A stretch of 64,000 nt of DNA, taken from positions 1,371,501-1,435,500 of the forward strand of contig NZ_JAOVZQ010000001.1 in assembly GCF_026619435.1 (NCBI RefSeq). Direction: 5' to 3'. Source of the DNA: Hoeflea ulvae. GTDB taxonomy: Bacteria > Pseudomonadota > Alphaproteobacteria > Rhizobiales > Rhizobiaceae. The position numbers and the translations under genes were made by a program. The notes under the pieces were generated by a model. It searched no databases. It was given only the letters and a program-made list of their open reading frames with translations, and was not told the DNA's origin. Shown piece by piece: positions 26,831 through 35,980 of this stretch; the first letter of the stretch is position 1; every line of letters begins with the position of its first letter.

Positions 26831-27447
26831 GCGCTCGTTCCGGCCAGATAGCGCTCCGCCTCGGCCAGTTCCTCGGGTGTGTTGGCGTTGAAAAACGGAT
26901 CGGGCGCATCGTCTCCACCGGCCTCGAAATCGCAGAACGCGAAATCATGCCGGTGCACCCAGGCCAGCACCTTCATGGTGTCGCTGGTGGCCAGCCACTC
27001 AGCCAGATCCTGACGCAGCGCCACCGGCCAGAGCCCGAACACCGGATGCCGGTTGCCATCCGAGCGGGCAATGACGATGCGCTCAGGCCCGGCCAGCGCG
27101 GCAAAGCGCGCGACCAGATCAAGCGGCAGGAACGGCGTGTCGGTTGCGGCACTGACAAGATGGGTGACTCCCGGCAGGGTCGAAGCCCATTCGAGCCCGG
27201 TCAGCACACCGGCAAGCGGACCGGCATGGCCGCCGATGGTGTCTGGCAGAACAGGCAGGCCGAATTGCAGATAGGGTCCGGGATCTGCATTGGCATTGAT
27301 CGCCAAGGTTCCAACCTGCGGCGCGATCCGGTCGACCACCCGCGAAATCATGCTTTGTCCGCCAAGCAGTTGCAGTCCCTTTTCGCCGCCACCCATCCGC
27401 CGCGACAATCCACCCGCCAGCACCAGTCCCGCAATGTGGCCGCTCAT
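26827..27447 (-). CDS. mobA: Molybdenum cofactor guanylyltransferase MobA
   Basis: The 206-aa enzyme transfers GMP from GTP to the molybdopterin cofactor, making MGD. It shows the nucleotidyltransferase start VLAGGLSRRMGGGEKGL, GHAGPLAGVLTGLEWA, TDTPFLPLDLV and a late FFNANTPEELAEAE. The ATG at 27447 overlaps the fdhD stop; the long upstream extension of the frame is a shadow of fdhD. Confidence 0.94.
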   Translation of the reverse strand: MSGHIAGLVLAGGLSRRMGGGEKGLQLLGGQSMISRVVDRIAPQVGTLAINANADPGPYLQFGLPVLPDTIGGHAGPLAGVLTGLEWASTLPGVTHLVSAATDTPFLPLDLVARFAALAGPERIVIARSDGNRHPVFGLWPVALRQDLAEWLATSDTMKVLAWVHRHDFAFCDFEAGGDDAPDPFFNANTPEELAEAERYLAGTSA

Positions 27448-28370
27448 GATTCGTCCTCCACAGCACCCTTGCGGCGATGCCGCGGGGCTTCCCGGGCTGC
27501 CTCGGTCGGATCGCCGTCGAATTCGATCCGCTCCAGTCCCGCCAGTGCCAGGAATCGCTTGCCGCGCGCCCGTCCGATCAGCGTCAGTCCGGCCTTGTGG
27601 GCAAGCTCGACGCCCCAGGCGGTGAAGCCGGAGCGCGAGACCAGAATCGGAATGCCCATCATCACGGTCTTGATCACCATTTCCGAGGTCAGTCGCCCGG
27701 TGGTGTAGAAGATCTTGTCGTCGGGTTTGACCTTGTTCATGAACATCCAGCCGGCGATCTTGTCGACCGCATTGTGCCTGCCGACATCCTCCATATAGAC
27801 CAGCGGCACATCGCCCTGGCACAGCACGCAGCCATGGATGGCGCCGGCTTCGAGGTAGAGGCTGGGTGCGGTATTGATCTTGTGGGTCAGCGTGTAGAGC
27901 CAGGAGGTCTTCAGTCGTGCCTCCGGCGCCAGATGAATGTCGGAGAAATTCTCCATCACGTCGCCAAATACGGTTCCCTGGGCGCAGCCGGAGGTGCGCA
28001 CTTTTTTCTGCAGCTTGGTCTCGTAATCGGTCTCGCGCTCGGTGCGCACCACCACCACTTCGAGTTCCTCGTCATAATCGATTGCGGTGATCTCGTCATC
28101 GGCATGCAGCATGTTCTGGTTCAACAGATAGCCGACGGCCATCAGGTCCGGATGATCTCCGATCGTCATCATGGTGACGATTTCCTGGCGATTGAGATAA
28201 AGCGTCAGCGCCTTTTCGGTGACCACGCGTGTGGTCACCGTGGCGCCGAGATGGTCGACTCCGGTCACCTCGGCGGACAGCCGCGGATCGGAGGGATCGG
28301 TCTTGAGCAGAAAGCCATCATCAGATGGCGGATTGACTATCGTCACAGGGGCAACTTTCACTTCGAGCAA
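27444..28370 (-). CDS. fdhD: Formate dehydrogenase accessory sulfurtransferase FdhD
   Basis: The 308-aa protein delivers sulfur from a cysteine desulfurase to the metal cofactor of formate dehydrogenase, which is required for activity. It has MTIGDHPDLMAVGYLLNQ, TSGCAQGTVFGD, HGCVLCQGDVPLVYMEDVGRHNAVDKI and GRLTSEMVIKTVMMGIPI. The usual CGxC loop of E. coli FdhD is replaced by GCAQ, leaving one Cys there. It is the first gene of the fdhD-mobA-mobB-moeA operon and is divergent from purU. Confidence 0.93.
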   Translation of the reverse strand: MLEVKVAPVTIVNPPSDDGFLLKTDPSDPRLSAEVTGVDHLGATVTTRVVTEKALTLYLNRQEIVTMMTIGDHPDLMAVGYLLNQNMLHADDEITAIDYDEELEVVVVRTERETDYETKLQKKVRTSGCAQGTVFGDVMENFSDIHLAPEARLKTSWLYTLTHKINTAPSLYLEAGAIHGCVLCQGDVPLVYMEDVGRHNAVDKIAGWMFMNKVKPDDKIFYTTGRLTSEMVIKTVMMGIPILVSRSGFTAWGVELAHKAGLTLIGRARGKRFLALAGLERIEFDGDPTEAAREAPRHRRKGAVEDES

Positions 28371-28713
28371 TTCGCCGGGATGCTAAAGCGATTTCGCTTA
28401 AACGCAACTCGTTCCGGACGGTGTCTCAGGCGCGATTGCGTATCGGGCTTGTGATCGCCGTGCCCCGGTCAGAAGCCCGGCCGCCGATAACCGATTTCGT
28501 CAGGCGCTATTCCATATGCGCCCAGACAGGTCGGATCGGGTAAAGCCGCAAGGAGCCAATCAGTATTCTCTGCTCTGGAGCCAGTGTTTACAAGCTTCTG
28601 CTTCGGGGCCAGGGTGCTCAAAGCGGGATGAGCCGGCGCAGCCGGGCGGCATCTGGAATTTGGATTCTCCGGCGCCAGCCTGGTCTGGCGCGTCAACAGA
28701 AAGACAGAGACAT
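28371..28713. other. Intergenic region between divergent fdhD and purU, with leader hairpin
   Basis: This 343-bp gap must hold promoters for both genes. I see no gene in it. Close to purU, GCGCCAG (28672-28678) pairs with CTGGCGC (28685-28691) around a 6-nt loop, ending 22 bp before the start codon. An upstream GGCGC (28635-28639) could pair with the same left arm, so two exclusive folds exist on paper. No known riboswitch consensus fits. Confidence 0.4.
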
Positions 28714-29598
28714 ATGACAAGCTTCGCCCTACGCGTTCAATGCCAGTCCCGGCGTGGCATTGTCGCAGCCGTATCGACCTTTCTGGCTGAGCAGAATTGC
28801 AACATCACCGACAGTGCCCAGTTCGATGATGTCGAGACCGGCAATTTCTTCATGCGGATGAGTTTCAGATCCGAAGGCGGCCGCAGCATCGACGATCTCG
28901 TCAACGGATTCGCCTCGGTGTCGAAGGCTTTCGACATGGAGGCCGAGTTTTTCGACGAGGCGGTCAAGCGCAAGATCGTCATCATGGTGTCGGGCTTCGG
29001 CCATTGCCTCAACGACCTGCTTTACCGCTGGCGGATCGGCGGCCTTCCGGTCGAGATCGTTGCCGTCATCTCCAATCACATGGATTACCAGAAGCTGGTG
29101 GTAAATCACGACATCCCGTTTCACTGCATCAAGGTGACAAAGGCCAACAAGCCGGATGCCGAAGCGCGGATCATGAACGTGGTGGAAGAGACCGGTGCGG
29201 AGCTGATCGTGTTGGCGCGTTACATGCAGATTCTCTCCGACGACATGTGCCAGAAGATGTCCGGGCGGATTATCAATATCCACCACTCCTTTCTGCCGTC
29301 CTTCAAGGGCGCCAACCCTTACAAACAGGCCTTCGAGCGTGGCGTGAAGCTGATTGGCGCGACCTCGCATTATGTCACGGCGGATCTGGATGAAGGGCCG
29401 ATCATCGAGCAGGACACCATACGTGTCACCCACGCACAGTCGGCCGAGGACTATGTCGCGCTCGGTCGTGATGTCGAATCCCAGGTGCTGGCCCGCGCCA
29501 TCCATGCCCATATCCACGGCCGGGTTTTCGTCAACGGCAACAAGACGGTGGTGTTTCCGCCATCGCCGGGCTCGTTTGCCTCCGAACGCAGGGGCTGA
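28714..29598 (+). CDS. purU: Formyltetrahydrofolate deformylase PurU
   Basis: The 294-aa enzyme hydrolyses 10-formyl-tetrahydrofolate to formate and THF. An N-terminal ACT domain (about 1-80, ALRVQCQSRRGIVAAVSTFLAE) precedes a formyltransferase-fold domain with the catalytic set N-H-D in IINIHHSFLPSFKGANPY and DLDEGPIIEQD. The ATG at 28714 fits the family length; an upstream frame to 28516 is not needed. Beside the fdh region it could supply the formate that FdhA oxidises. Confidence 0.95.
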   Translation: MTSFALRVQCQSRRGIVAAVSTFLAEQNCNITDSAQFDDVETGNFFMRMSFRSEGGRSIDDLVNGFASVSKAFDMEAEFFDEAVKRKIVIMVSGFGHCLNDLLYRWRIGGLPVEIVAVISNHMDYQKLVVNHDIPFHCIKVTKANKPDAEARIMNVVEETGAELIVLARYMQILSDDMCQKMSGRIINIHHSFLPSFKGANPYKQAFERGVKLIGATSHYVTADLDEGPIIEQDTIRVTHAQSAEDYVALGRDVESQVLARAIHAHIHGRVFVNGNKTVVFPPSPGSFASERRG

Positions 29599-29674
29599 GA
29601 CGGCGAGCCCTGAGTTGCCTCCCTGTCGGCCCTGGCCCGCGCGCTGTTCCTTGCGCGGACACCGCTCTAAACAG

Positions 29675-29713
29675 GCATGTGGCGTTCGAACGATGCATCC
29701 GAACGCCACATGC
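29675..29713 (+). terminator. Long perfect hairpin after purU
   Basis: GCATGTGGCGTTCG (29675-29688) pairs perfectly with CGAACGCCACATGC (29700-29713) across an 11-nt loop. This 14-bp stem lies 77 bp after purU and 129 bp before iolB. No T-run follows, so it may stabilise or end the purU transcript with Rho, or be a palindromic repeat. Confidence 0.5.
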
Positions 29714-29841
29714 AGGCAGCGCCATCGAATGGATCGCCTCCATTTCATCGGTTTTCCTGACGTGGTAAGGCTCGCTGCGATGACAGCCGTTTCATCGGCT
29801 ACAATCCTCGCGACGAGGACAACATGGGAAAGGATCGCAGG

Positions 29842-30660
29842 ATGTCAGATCTCCTGGTGCACCCGGCTGGAAAGACCGGCAAGATTCATGACATTACGGT
29901 CGAAAGCGCCAAAACGCCCAAATCACCAGGCTGGAACTATGTCGGCTTTGGAGTGTATCGCCTGAAAGCCGGTGAAAGCGCCGCGGAGGCGACCGGCGAC
30001 CGCGAGGCGATCCTGGTGCTGGTTGAAGGCAAGGCCAACATTTCGGCCGGCAGCGAGAGCTTTGGCGAACTCGGCCAGCGCATGAATGTATTCGAACGCA
30101 CCAAGCCCGCCTGTGTCTACGTCCCCAATGACAGCGACTGGACAGCCACGGCGACAACGGATTGCACGCTGGCCATCTGCACCGCGCCCGGCACGGGCAA
30201 TCACACCGCACGTGTGCTCGAGGTTCCGGATCTCGCCACCCGCGGCAAGGGGTCCAACACACGCTATATTTTCCCGATCGCCATGGAAGAAAGCGATGTC
30301 GCGGATTCGCTTCTTGTCACCGAGGTTTTCACCCCTGCGGGCAACTGGTCGTCCTATCCGCCGCACCGTCATGACGAGGACAATTATCCTGACATGACCT
30401 ATCTGGAAGAGACCTATTATCACCGTCTCAATCCCGAGCAGGGCTATGGCCACCAGCGGGTCTTTACCGAGGACGGGTCACTGGACGAAACCATGAGCGT
30501 CTCGAACCACGACGTGGTGCTGGTGCCCAAGGGTCATCATCCCTGTGGCGCGCCGCATGGCTACGACATGTATTATCTCAACGTGATGGCCGGTCCGATG
30601 CGCAAATGGCGGTTCCAGAACCACCCCGATCACGACTGGATCGCCCAGCGCGACGCCTGA
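29842..30660 (+). CDS. iolB: 5-deoxy-glucuronate isomerase IolB
   Basis: The 272-aa double-cupin enzyme converts 5-deoxy-D-glucuronate to 5-dehydro-2-deoxy-D-gluconate in myo-inositol catabolism. It shows GWNYVGFGVYRLKAGES, a metal site in SSYPPHRHDEDN, YLEETYYHRLNPEQGYGHQRVFT and VPKGHHPCGAPHGYDMYYLNVMAG. The ATG at 29842 follows GCAGG; an in-frame ATG at 29824 is less likely. No other iol genes are nearby, so the rest of the pathway must be elsewhere. Confidence 0.93.
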   Translation: MSDLLVHPAGKTGKIHDITVESAKTPKSPGWNYVGFGVYRLKAGESAAEATGDREAILVLVEGKANISAGSESFGELGQRMNVFERTKPACVYVPNDSDWTATATTDCTLAICTAPGTGNHTARVLEVPDLATRGKGSNTRYIFPIAMEESDVADSLLVTEVFTPAGNWSSYPPHRHDEDNYPDMTYLEETYYHRLNPEQGYGHQRVFTEDGSLDETMSVSNHDVVLVPKGHHPCGAPHGYDMYYLNVMAGPMRKWRFQNHPDHDWIAQRDA

Positions 30661-30711
30661 TTTCGTGTGCCGCGACGACAGGTTGAATGCCCCGCCGGGA
30701 AAGGCCCGATC

Positions 30712-31023
30712 ATGATCCGCCACTTCGTTCATTTGCGGTTTGCAAGAGACACGTCCGAGGCCGACAGGCAGGCGCTGTATAATGATCTCGCCGGCCTCTC
30801 CGGCCACATTGACGGGATCCTGGATTTCCAGCATCGCACCAATATAAGTGTCGAAGCTCCGCTTGTGCGCGGCTTTGACGACATGTTCTGGTTTGACTTT
30901 GCTGACATTAACGTCAGAAATGCCTATCTCGAAGACAGTGTTCATCAAGCCATTGGCGCCCGGATCGTGGCGAAGCTCGACGGCGGTGCGGATGGCGTAT
31001 TTGTGTGTGATATTGACCTGTGA
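30712..31023 (+). CDS. Dabb-family (stress-responsive alpha-beta barrel) protein
   Basis: The 103-aa product starts [10 protein letters not shown] and has the compact ferredoxin-like alpha-beta layout of Dabb proteins, ending VCDIDL. Members are dimeric barrels with varied or unknown functions. It sits 51 bp after iolB and overlaps the glycerate kinase start by 4 bp, so it belongs to this small sugar-acid operon. Confidence 0.8.
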   Translation: MIRHFVHLRFARDTSEADRQALYNDLAGLSGHIDGILDFQHRTNISVEAPLVRGFDDMFWFDFADINVRNAYLEDSVHQAIGARIVAKLDGGADGVFVCDIDL

Positions 31024-32303
31024 CTGATCCAAGAAAGCAAGAATTTCTCGCCGGCCTGTTCGAGGCCGCGGTTCTGCGCGCCGACCCGAAACGCGCGCTG
31101 ATGGATGCGCTGCCGCAAAAGCCCAAGGGCCGGACCGTTGTGGTCGGCGCCGGCAAGGGGGCCGCGCAGCTGGCTGCCGCCTTTGAAGAGCTCTGGGATG
31201 GCCCGCTGAGCGGCACGGTGGTGACCCGGTATGGTTACGCCACGCCCTGCAGGACCATCAAGGTGCTGGAAGCCAGCCACCCGGTGCCCGACAGCGCCGG
31301 GCTGGCGGCAACGGAGGCACTGTTTGATACGGTTTCCGGACTGACCGCCGATGATCTGGTGGTGGCTCTTGTTTGCGGTGGCGGCTCGGCACTGCTGCCG
31401 GCCCCGCCGGAAGGTCTGACGCTCGCCGATGAGCAGGAGCTCAACCAGGTGCTGCTTGCTTCCGGCGCTCCGATCGGGGTGATGAACGCAATCAGAAAGC
31501 ACGCCAGCCGCATCAAGGGCGGCAGGCTTGCCGCCGCGGCCTGGCCGGCGAAAGTGGTGTCGCTTGTGGTGTCCGATGTGCCCGGTGATGAGGCCTGCCA
31601 GGTCGCGTCCGGCCCGACCATTCCCGATGCGCTGACCTTGAGCGAAGTCCAGGCGATGATTTCCGCCCGCGCCATTGCGCTGCCCGAAAAGATCCGCGCC
31701 CATCTGGCCAGCGGCAGGGATTTGCCGCCGCGCCCGGATGATGCGGTGTTTGCAAACAACGAGGTCCGCGTCATCGCGTCGGCGCGATTGTCGCTCGAGG
31801 CCGCTGCCGAACTGGCCAGGCGTGCGGGCGTGGATGCGGTGATCCTGTCGGATGCGGTGGAAGGCGAGGCGCGCGATGTCGGGCTGGTTCATGCCGCCAT
31901 CGCCCGGGAAGTGGCAAGCCGTGACCGGCCTTTCGTCAAGCCGGTGGTGATGCTTTCGGGTGGCGAAACCACCGTCACCTTGCGCGGCAAAGGACGGGGC
32001 GGACGCAACACCGAGTTTCTGCTGTCACTTGCTGCCGCCATTGACGGCGTCGAGGACATATCGGCCCTTGCCGCCGACACCGATGGCATTGATGGATCCG
32101 AAGACAATGCCGGGGCTTTTGCCGACGGCTCGACATCCGGACGGCTGCGCGCTCAAGGCCTGGATCCGCTCGCCAGCCTGGCTTCCAATGATGCCTGGGG
32201 CGCTTTCGACGCCATCGGCGATCTGTTCGTCACCGGCCCGACCGGGACCAATGTCAATGATTTTCGGGCCATTCTGGTCGGCGACCTGCCGGATCAGGGA
32301 TAA
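31020..32303 (+). CDS. Glycerate 2-kinase/hydroxypyruvate reductase-like (MOFRL family)
   Basis: The 427-aa product is a type II glycerate kinase-like enzyme (DUF4147 plus C-terminal MOFRL domain), sometimes annotated TtuD. It shows [84 protein letters not shown] and [18 protein letters not shown]. It phosphorylates glycerate from tartronate-semialdehyde pathways. The GTG start overlaps the Dabb stop. The exact substrate is not proven. Confidence 0.88.
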   Translation: MTDPRKQEFLAGLFEAAVLRADPKRALMDALPQKPKGRTVVVGAGKGAAQLAAAFEELWDGPLSGTVVTRYGYATPCRTIKVLEASHPVPDSAGLAATEALFDTVSGLTADDLVVALVCGGGSALLPAPPEGLTLADEQELNQVLLASGAPIGVMNAIRKHASRIKGGRLAAAAWPAKVVSLVVSDVPGDEACQVASGPTIPDALTLSEVQAMISARAIALPEKIRAHLASGRDLPPRPDDAVFANNEVRVIASARLSLEAAAELARRAGVDAVILSDAVEGEARDVGLVHAAIAREVASRDRPFVKPVVMLSGGETTVTLRGKGRGGRNTEFLLSLAAAIDGVEDISALAADTDGIDGSEDNAGAFADGSTSGRLRAQGLDPLASLASNDAWGAFDAIGDLFVTGPTGTNVNDFRAILVGDLPDQG

Positions 32304-32304
32304 G

Positions 32305-32328
32305 ACGCGTGCGGCTGCCCGCACGCGT
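32305..32328. terminator. Hairpin between convergent glycerate kinase and doeD
   Basis: ACGCGTGCGG (32305-32314) pairs with CCGCACGCGT (32319-32328) around a CTGC loop: a perfect 10-bp stem two bases after the glycerate kinase stop and 35 bp before the doeD stop. It can act on either strand. T-runs are weak. Confidence 0.6.
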
Positions 32329-32363
32329 TCTGCTCTGGTCTCCATCGCCTGCTCGTGCGGCAT

Positions 32364-33749
32364 CTACAGGTTGGCAAAGACCTCGTCGATCGCTTCCGCC
32401 GCCGCCTTCACGACGATGTCGGCTTCTTCCCGTGTCAGGCAGAGCGGCGGCGCGAAGCCGAGAATATCACCCTGCGGCATGGCCCGGCCGATGACATTGC
32501 GTTCTGCCAGGGCTGCAGCAACCTGCGGTCCGATCTTTTTGGCCGGATCGAAGAATTTGCGGTCATCGCGGTCCTCGACGAATTCGACTGCCGCGATCAT
32601 GCCGTCGCCGCGGACATCGCCGACATGCTTGTGGCCGCCGACAGCCTTGGCCAGCTCGGAGCGGAAATAGGCGCCGGTGGAGCCCGCATTCTCGACAAGC
32701 CCGAGCTCGTCGATCAGGTCCAAATTGGCGACACCGGCGGCCACGCAGATCGGATGCGCCGAATAGGTCCAGCCGTGGCCGATGGAGCCAAGCTTGTCGG
32801 AGCCCTGGACCAGAACTTCCCACACCTTGTCGCCAACAATGACGCCAGACAGCGGTGCATAGGCCGAGGTCAGGCCCTTGGCGATGGTGATCAGGTCCGG
32901 CTTCATGCCGTAATGGTCGGAGCCGAACATGGTGCCGAGACGGCCGAAGCCGGTGACCACTTCGTCGGCGACGAGCAGGATGTCGTATCTATCGAGCACA
33001 GTCTGGATCTTGGCCCAGTAGCCGGCCGGTGGCGGCACAATGCCGCCGGTACCCAGGATCGGCTCGCCGATGAAGGCTGCGACGGTGTCGGGACCTTCTT
33101 CGAGGATCATCTCCTCCAGCTTGTCGGCGCAATGCTGCGAGAACTGCTCCTCGGTCTGGCTGCGGTCTTCGCGGCGGAAGAAATAGGGTGCTTCGGTGTG
33201 CAGGATCGGCGCGCGCGGCAGGTCGAAGGCGGTGTGGAACAGGTCCAGCCCGGTCAGCGAACCGGTCATGACGCCCGAGCCGTGATATCCGCGCCAGCGC
33301 GAGATGATCTTCTTCTTCTCCGGCCGGCCGAGCACATTGTTGTAGTACCAGATCAGCTTGATGTTGGTCTCGTTGGCGTCCGAGCCCGAGAGGCCGTAAT
33401 AGACCCGGCTCATGTTTTCGGGCGCACGGTCGATGATCATCTTGGACAGCGTGATCGAGGCCTCGGTGCCGTGGCCGACATAGGCGTGGTAATAGGCGAG
33501 ATTCTTGGCCTGCTCGGCGATCGCATCGGCAATCTTCTGGCGGCCATAGCCGACATTGACGCAGTAAAGTCCGGCAAAGGCATCAAGGCTGGTCTTGCCG
33601 GTGGAATCGGTGATGTAGACACCTTCGCCGCCGGTGATGAGCCGGGTCGGGCTTTCGCCGCGGGCATGAGTGCCCATATGGGTCGACGGGTGGAAGAAGT
33701 GGTCCCGGTCCCAGGCGTTGAGTTCGTTGCTTTGGTCGAGCATGGTCAT
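32364..33749 (-). CDS. doeD: Diaminobutyrate aminotransferase of ectoine degradation (DoeD)
   Basis: The 461-aa class III PLP aminotransferase should convert L-2,4-diaminobutyrate to aspartate-semialdehyde. It has GSDANETNIKLIWYYNN, cofactor Asp262 (LLVADEVVTGFGRLG) and the PLP lysine K291 (LITIAKGLTSAYAPLSG). Alone it would be called an omega-amino acid aminotransferase; the doeX-doeC neighbours and the divergent eut/doe operon assign it to ectoine catabolism. It starts 27 bp after the expected end of doeC. Confidence 0.88.
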   Translation of the reverse strand: MTMLDQSNELNAWDRDHFFHPSTHMGTHARGESPTRLITGGEGVYITDSTGKTSLDAFAGLYCVNVGYGRQKIADAIAEQAKNLAYYHAYVGHGTEASITLSKMIIDRAPENMSRVYYGLSGSDANETNIKLIWYYNNVLGRPEKKKIISRWRGYHGSGVMTGSLTGLDLFHTAFDLPRAPILHTEAPYFFRREDRSQTEEQFSQHCADKLEEMILEEGPDTVAAFIGEPILGTGGIVPPPAGYWAKIQTVLDRYDILLVADEVVTGFGRLGTMFGSDHYGMKPDLITIAKGLTSAYAPLSGVIVGDKVWEVLVQGSDKLGSIGHGWTYSAHPICVAAGVANLDLIDELGLVENAGSTGAYFRSELAKAVGGHKHVGDVRGDGMIAAVEFVEDRDDRKFFDPAKKIGPQVAAALAERNVIGRAMPQGDILGFAPPLCLTREEADIVVKAAAEAIDEVFANL

Positions 33750-35272
33750 TCCTTTTCGTGAAGTCTGGCAGCTGGTTCAGGCAGCCGTGTCGATGCAGAG
33801 ATATTTGAGTTCGGTGAAGGCTTCCATGCCGTGGCGGGAGCCCTCGCGGCCGAGGCCGGATTGCTTCCAGCCACCGAAGGGGATGGGGCGCCGGTGATCT
33901 TGACCCGGTTGACCGCCACCATACCGTATTCGAGCGTGCGCGAAAGCCGCAGCTGGCGCGTGCCGTTTTCCGTGACGAGATAGGCCACCAGGCCGTAGTC
34001 GCTGTCATTGGCGCGGGCGACCACCTCGTCCTCGCTGTCAAATGCGGTCACGGCGGCGACGGGACCAAAGGTCTCCTCGCGCATGATCAGGGCGGTGTCG
34101 GGAACATCGGTCAGCAAGGTTGGCTGGAAAAACAGCGGTCCGGCCCTGTGGCGGGCGCCGCCCTGGGTGAGCCTGGCACCCTGCGCGACGGCGTCACTGA
34201 TCTGTGCTTCGAGTTTTGCGGCCGCGCGCTCATGCATCAGCGGGCCGATGTCGGTTCCGTCCTCAAGCCCGGGCCCGGTCTTGAGCTCCGCGATCCGCTG
34301 CGCGAAGGCTTTGCAGAATTTCGCGTAGATCGGGCGCTGGACATAGATCCGGTTGGCGGCCAGGCAATCCTGTCCCGACGTGGCGAATTTTGCATGGACG
34401 GCAATGTCGACGGCCTTGGCGATCTCGGCATCGGCAAAGACAATGAGCGGCGCATGCCCGCCCAGTTCCATCACCAGCCGCTTCATCGTCGGCGCGCATT
34501 TGGCGGCGATCAGTTTTCCGATGCCGGTCGAACCGGTGAAGCTCATCGCCCGCACTCGCGCGTCGTCACACATGCGGCCGACAATGGTGGCGGCATCGCC
34601 GGTGACGACATTGAAGACGCCGGCGGGAAAGCCTGCCCGTTCGCCAAGTTCGGCCAGCGCCAGGGCGGACAGCGGAGTGTCCGAGGACGGATGCACGACA
34701 GTCGTGCAGCCTGCGGCAAGCGCTCCGGCGGCCTTGCGGGTGATCATCGCCAGCGGAAAGTTCCACGGCGTGACGATGCCGACGACCCCCAGGGCTTCGC
34801 GCCGGACGATCATCTCGGCATCGGGCAGATGGCTGGTCACGGACTCGGCGTTGAGGCGTTTGCCCTCTTCGGCATACCATTCGATGAAGGATGCAGCGTA
34901 GTCGATCTCGCCGCGGGCTTCGGCCAACGGCTTGCCCTGTTCCAGCGTCATGATCAGCGCCAGGTCTTCCCTGGCCGCAAGAATGAGCTCATGCCATTTG
35001 CGCAGAACCGATGCCCGCTGTTGCGGCAGCAGGCCTGCCCAGGGCATGAATGCGCGTTGGGCGGCGGTTATCGCCTGCGATGTCTCGTCAGTGCCCAGCG
35101 TGGCGACCCAGGCAAGCGTGGCGCCGGTGGCCGGATCGCTGACTTCAAAACCCTTGCCTTCATTGCCGGCCATCCAGCGGCCATCGACATAGGCAAGCTG
35201 ACGCAGCAAGTGCCGGTCGGAGAGGCGGCCGAGCGCATCATGGAATTCGGCGCGGGCAAAAACAGCATTCAT
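33746..35272 (-). CDS. doeC: Aspartate-semialdehyde/succinate-semialdehyde dehydrogenase (DoeC), frameshifted 3' end
   Basis: This NAD(P)-dependent aldehyde dehydrogenase of the GabD type should oxidise aspartate-semialdehyde to aspartate, finishing ectoine breakdown. Motifs include [33 protein letters not shown], catalytic Glu in VMELGGHAP and catalytic Cys in [11 protein letters not shown]. The ATG at 35272 has AGGAGA upstream. After [10 protein letters not shown] the reading goes wrong: one extra base near the G-run 33885-33888 would restore [19 protein letters not shown] and a stop at 33777. As given, the last ~45 residues are nonsense and the frame overlaps doeD by 4 bp. The lost C-terminus contributes to oligomerisation in this family. 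Confidence 0.85.
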   Translation of the reverse strand: MNAVFARAEFHDALGRLSDRHLLRQLAYVDGRWMAGNEGKGFEVSDPATGATLAWVATLGTDETSQAITAAQRAFMPWAGLLPQQRASVLRKWHELILAAREDLALIMTLEQGKPLAEARGEIDYAASFIEWYAEEGKRLNAESVTSHLPDAEMIVRREALGVVGIVTPWNFPLAMITRKAAGALAAGCTTVVHPSSDTPLSALALAELGERAGFPAGVFNVVTGDAATIVGRMCDDARVRAMSFTGSTGIGKLIAAKCAPTMKRLVMELGGHAPLIVFADAEIAKAVDIAVHAKFATSGQDCLAANRIYVQRPIYAKFCKAFAQRIAELKTGPGLEDGTDIGPLMHERAAAKLEAQISDAVAQGARLTQGGARHRAGPLFFQPTLLTDVPDTALIMREETFGPVAAVTAFDSEDEVVARANDSDYGLVAYLVTENGTRQLRLSRTLEYGMVAVNRVKITGAPSPSVAGSNPASAARAPATAWKPSPNSNISASTRLPEPAARLHEKE

Positions 35273-35392
35273 GTCCGGATCTCCTCTTGGGTGCTCGCAA
35301 CAAAATGTCACGAAGCCTGCGAGAGATTGTCTGTTCCATGGGTGCAGGAGAGAGAGACGGTCCGAATTGACCGGGTCATGCAGAGACTTTGT

Positions 35393-35875
35393 CTATTGCG
35401 GCTCCGGTATCAGCGTCTTGAGCGACAGCACTGTTTCGTCCTTCACCGTCTTGGTGATGATATAGGTGAAATAGCGGTCGATGCCGAGTTCGCGGTCCAG
35501 CAGGCTGTCAACCAGGCGCTGATAGGCGTCGATGTCGGATGCCATGATCTTCAGTATATAGTCCACCCCGCCGCCGACCGACCAGCAGGCGGTGATTTCG
35601 TCGGTCGCGGCGACCGCGCGTTCGAAACGTTCGAAATCGGCCTGACGGTGATTGGTAAGCGTCACCTCCATCAGGACACTGGCCACGGGAGCCAGGCGGC
35701 GGACGTCAATATGGGCATGATAGCCGGCGATGATGCCGGCCTTTTCCAGCTTGCGCAGCCGCATCCAGCAGGGTGTCGGCGACAGGCCTGCCTTTTCCGC
35801 AAGCGCCAGCTTGGTGATGCGTCCGTCCGCTTGCACGGCTGTCAGAATGCGCAGGTCGATGGCGTCGAGTTTCAT
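35393..35875 (-). CDS. Lrp/AsnC-family regulator of ectoine degradation (DoeX-like)
   Basis: The 160-aa product has an N-terminal HTH (LDAIDLRILTAVQADGRITKLALAEKAGLSPTPCWMRL) and a C-terminal RAM ligand domain with VGGGVDYILKIMASDI. AsnC-type regulators accompany ectoine catabolic genes in many proteobacteria and sense intermediates such as diaminobutyrate derivatives. It is first in the minus-strand arm, 120 bp ahead of doeC, and divergent from enuR (105 bp gap). An extra ATG lies one codon upstream. Confidence 0.88.
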   Translation of the reverse strand: MKLDAIDLRILTAVQADGRITKLALAEKAGLSPTPCWMRLRKLEKAGIIAGYHAHIDVRRLAPVASVLMEVTLTNHRQADFERFERAVAATDEITACWSVGGGVDYILKIMASDIDAYQRLVDSLLDRELGIDRYFTYIITKTVKDETVLSLKTLIPEPQ

Positions 35876-35980
35876 CAAATTGCGCTCCGGCGCGATTCAA
35901 ACCATGTCGGATATCGAAAAAACAACAATGCTGGGACAGATAGCTGTTGTCAATTGATATGATATTTTGCAATATAAATC

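Noticed and set aside
28518..28713. Glycine or tetrahydrofolate riboswitch before purU
   Set aside because: Conserved core motifs of those families were looked for by eye and not found.
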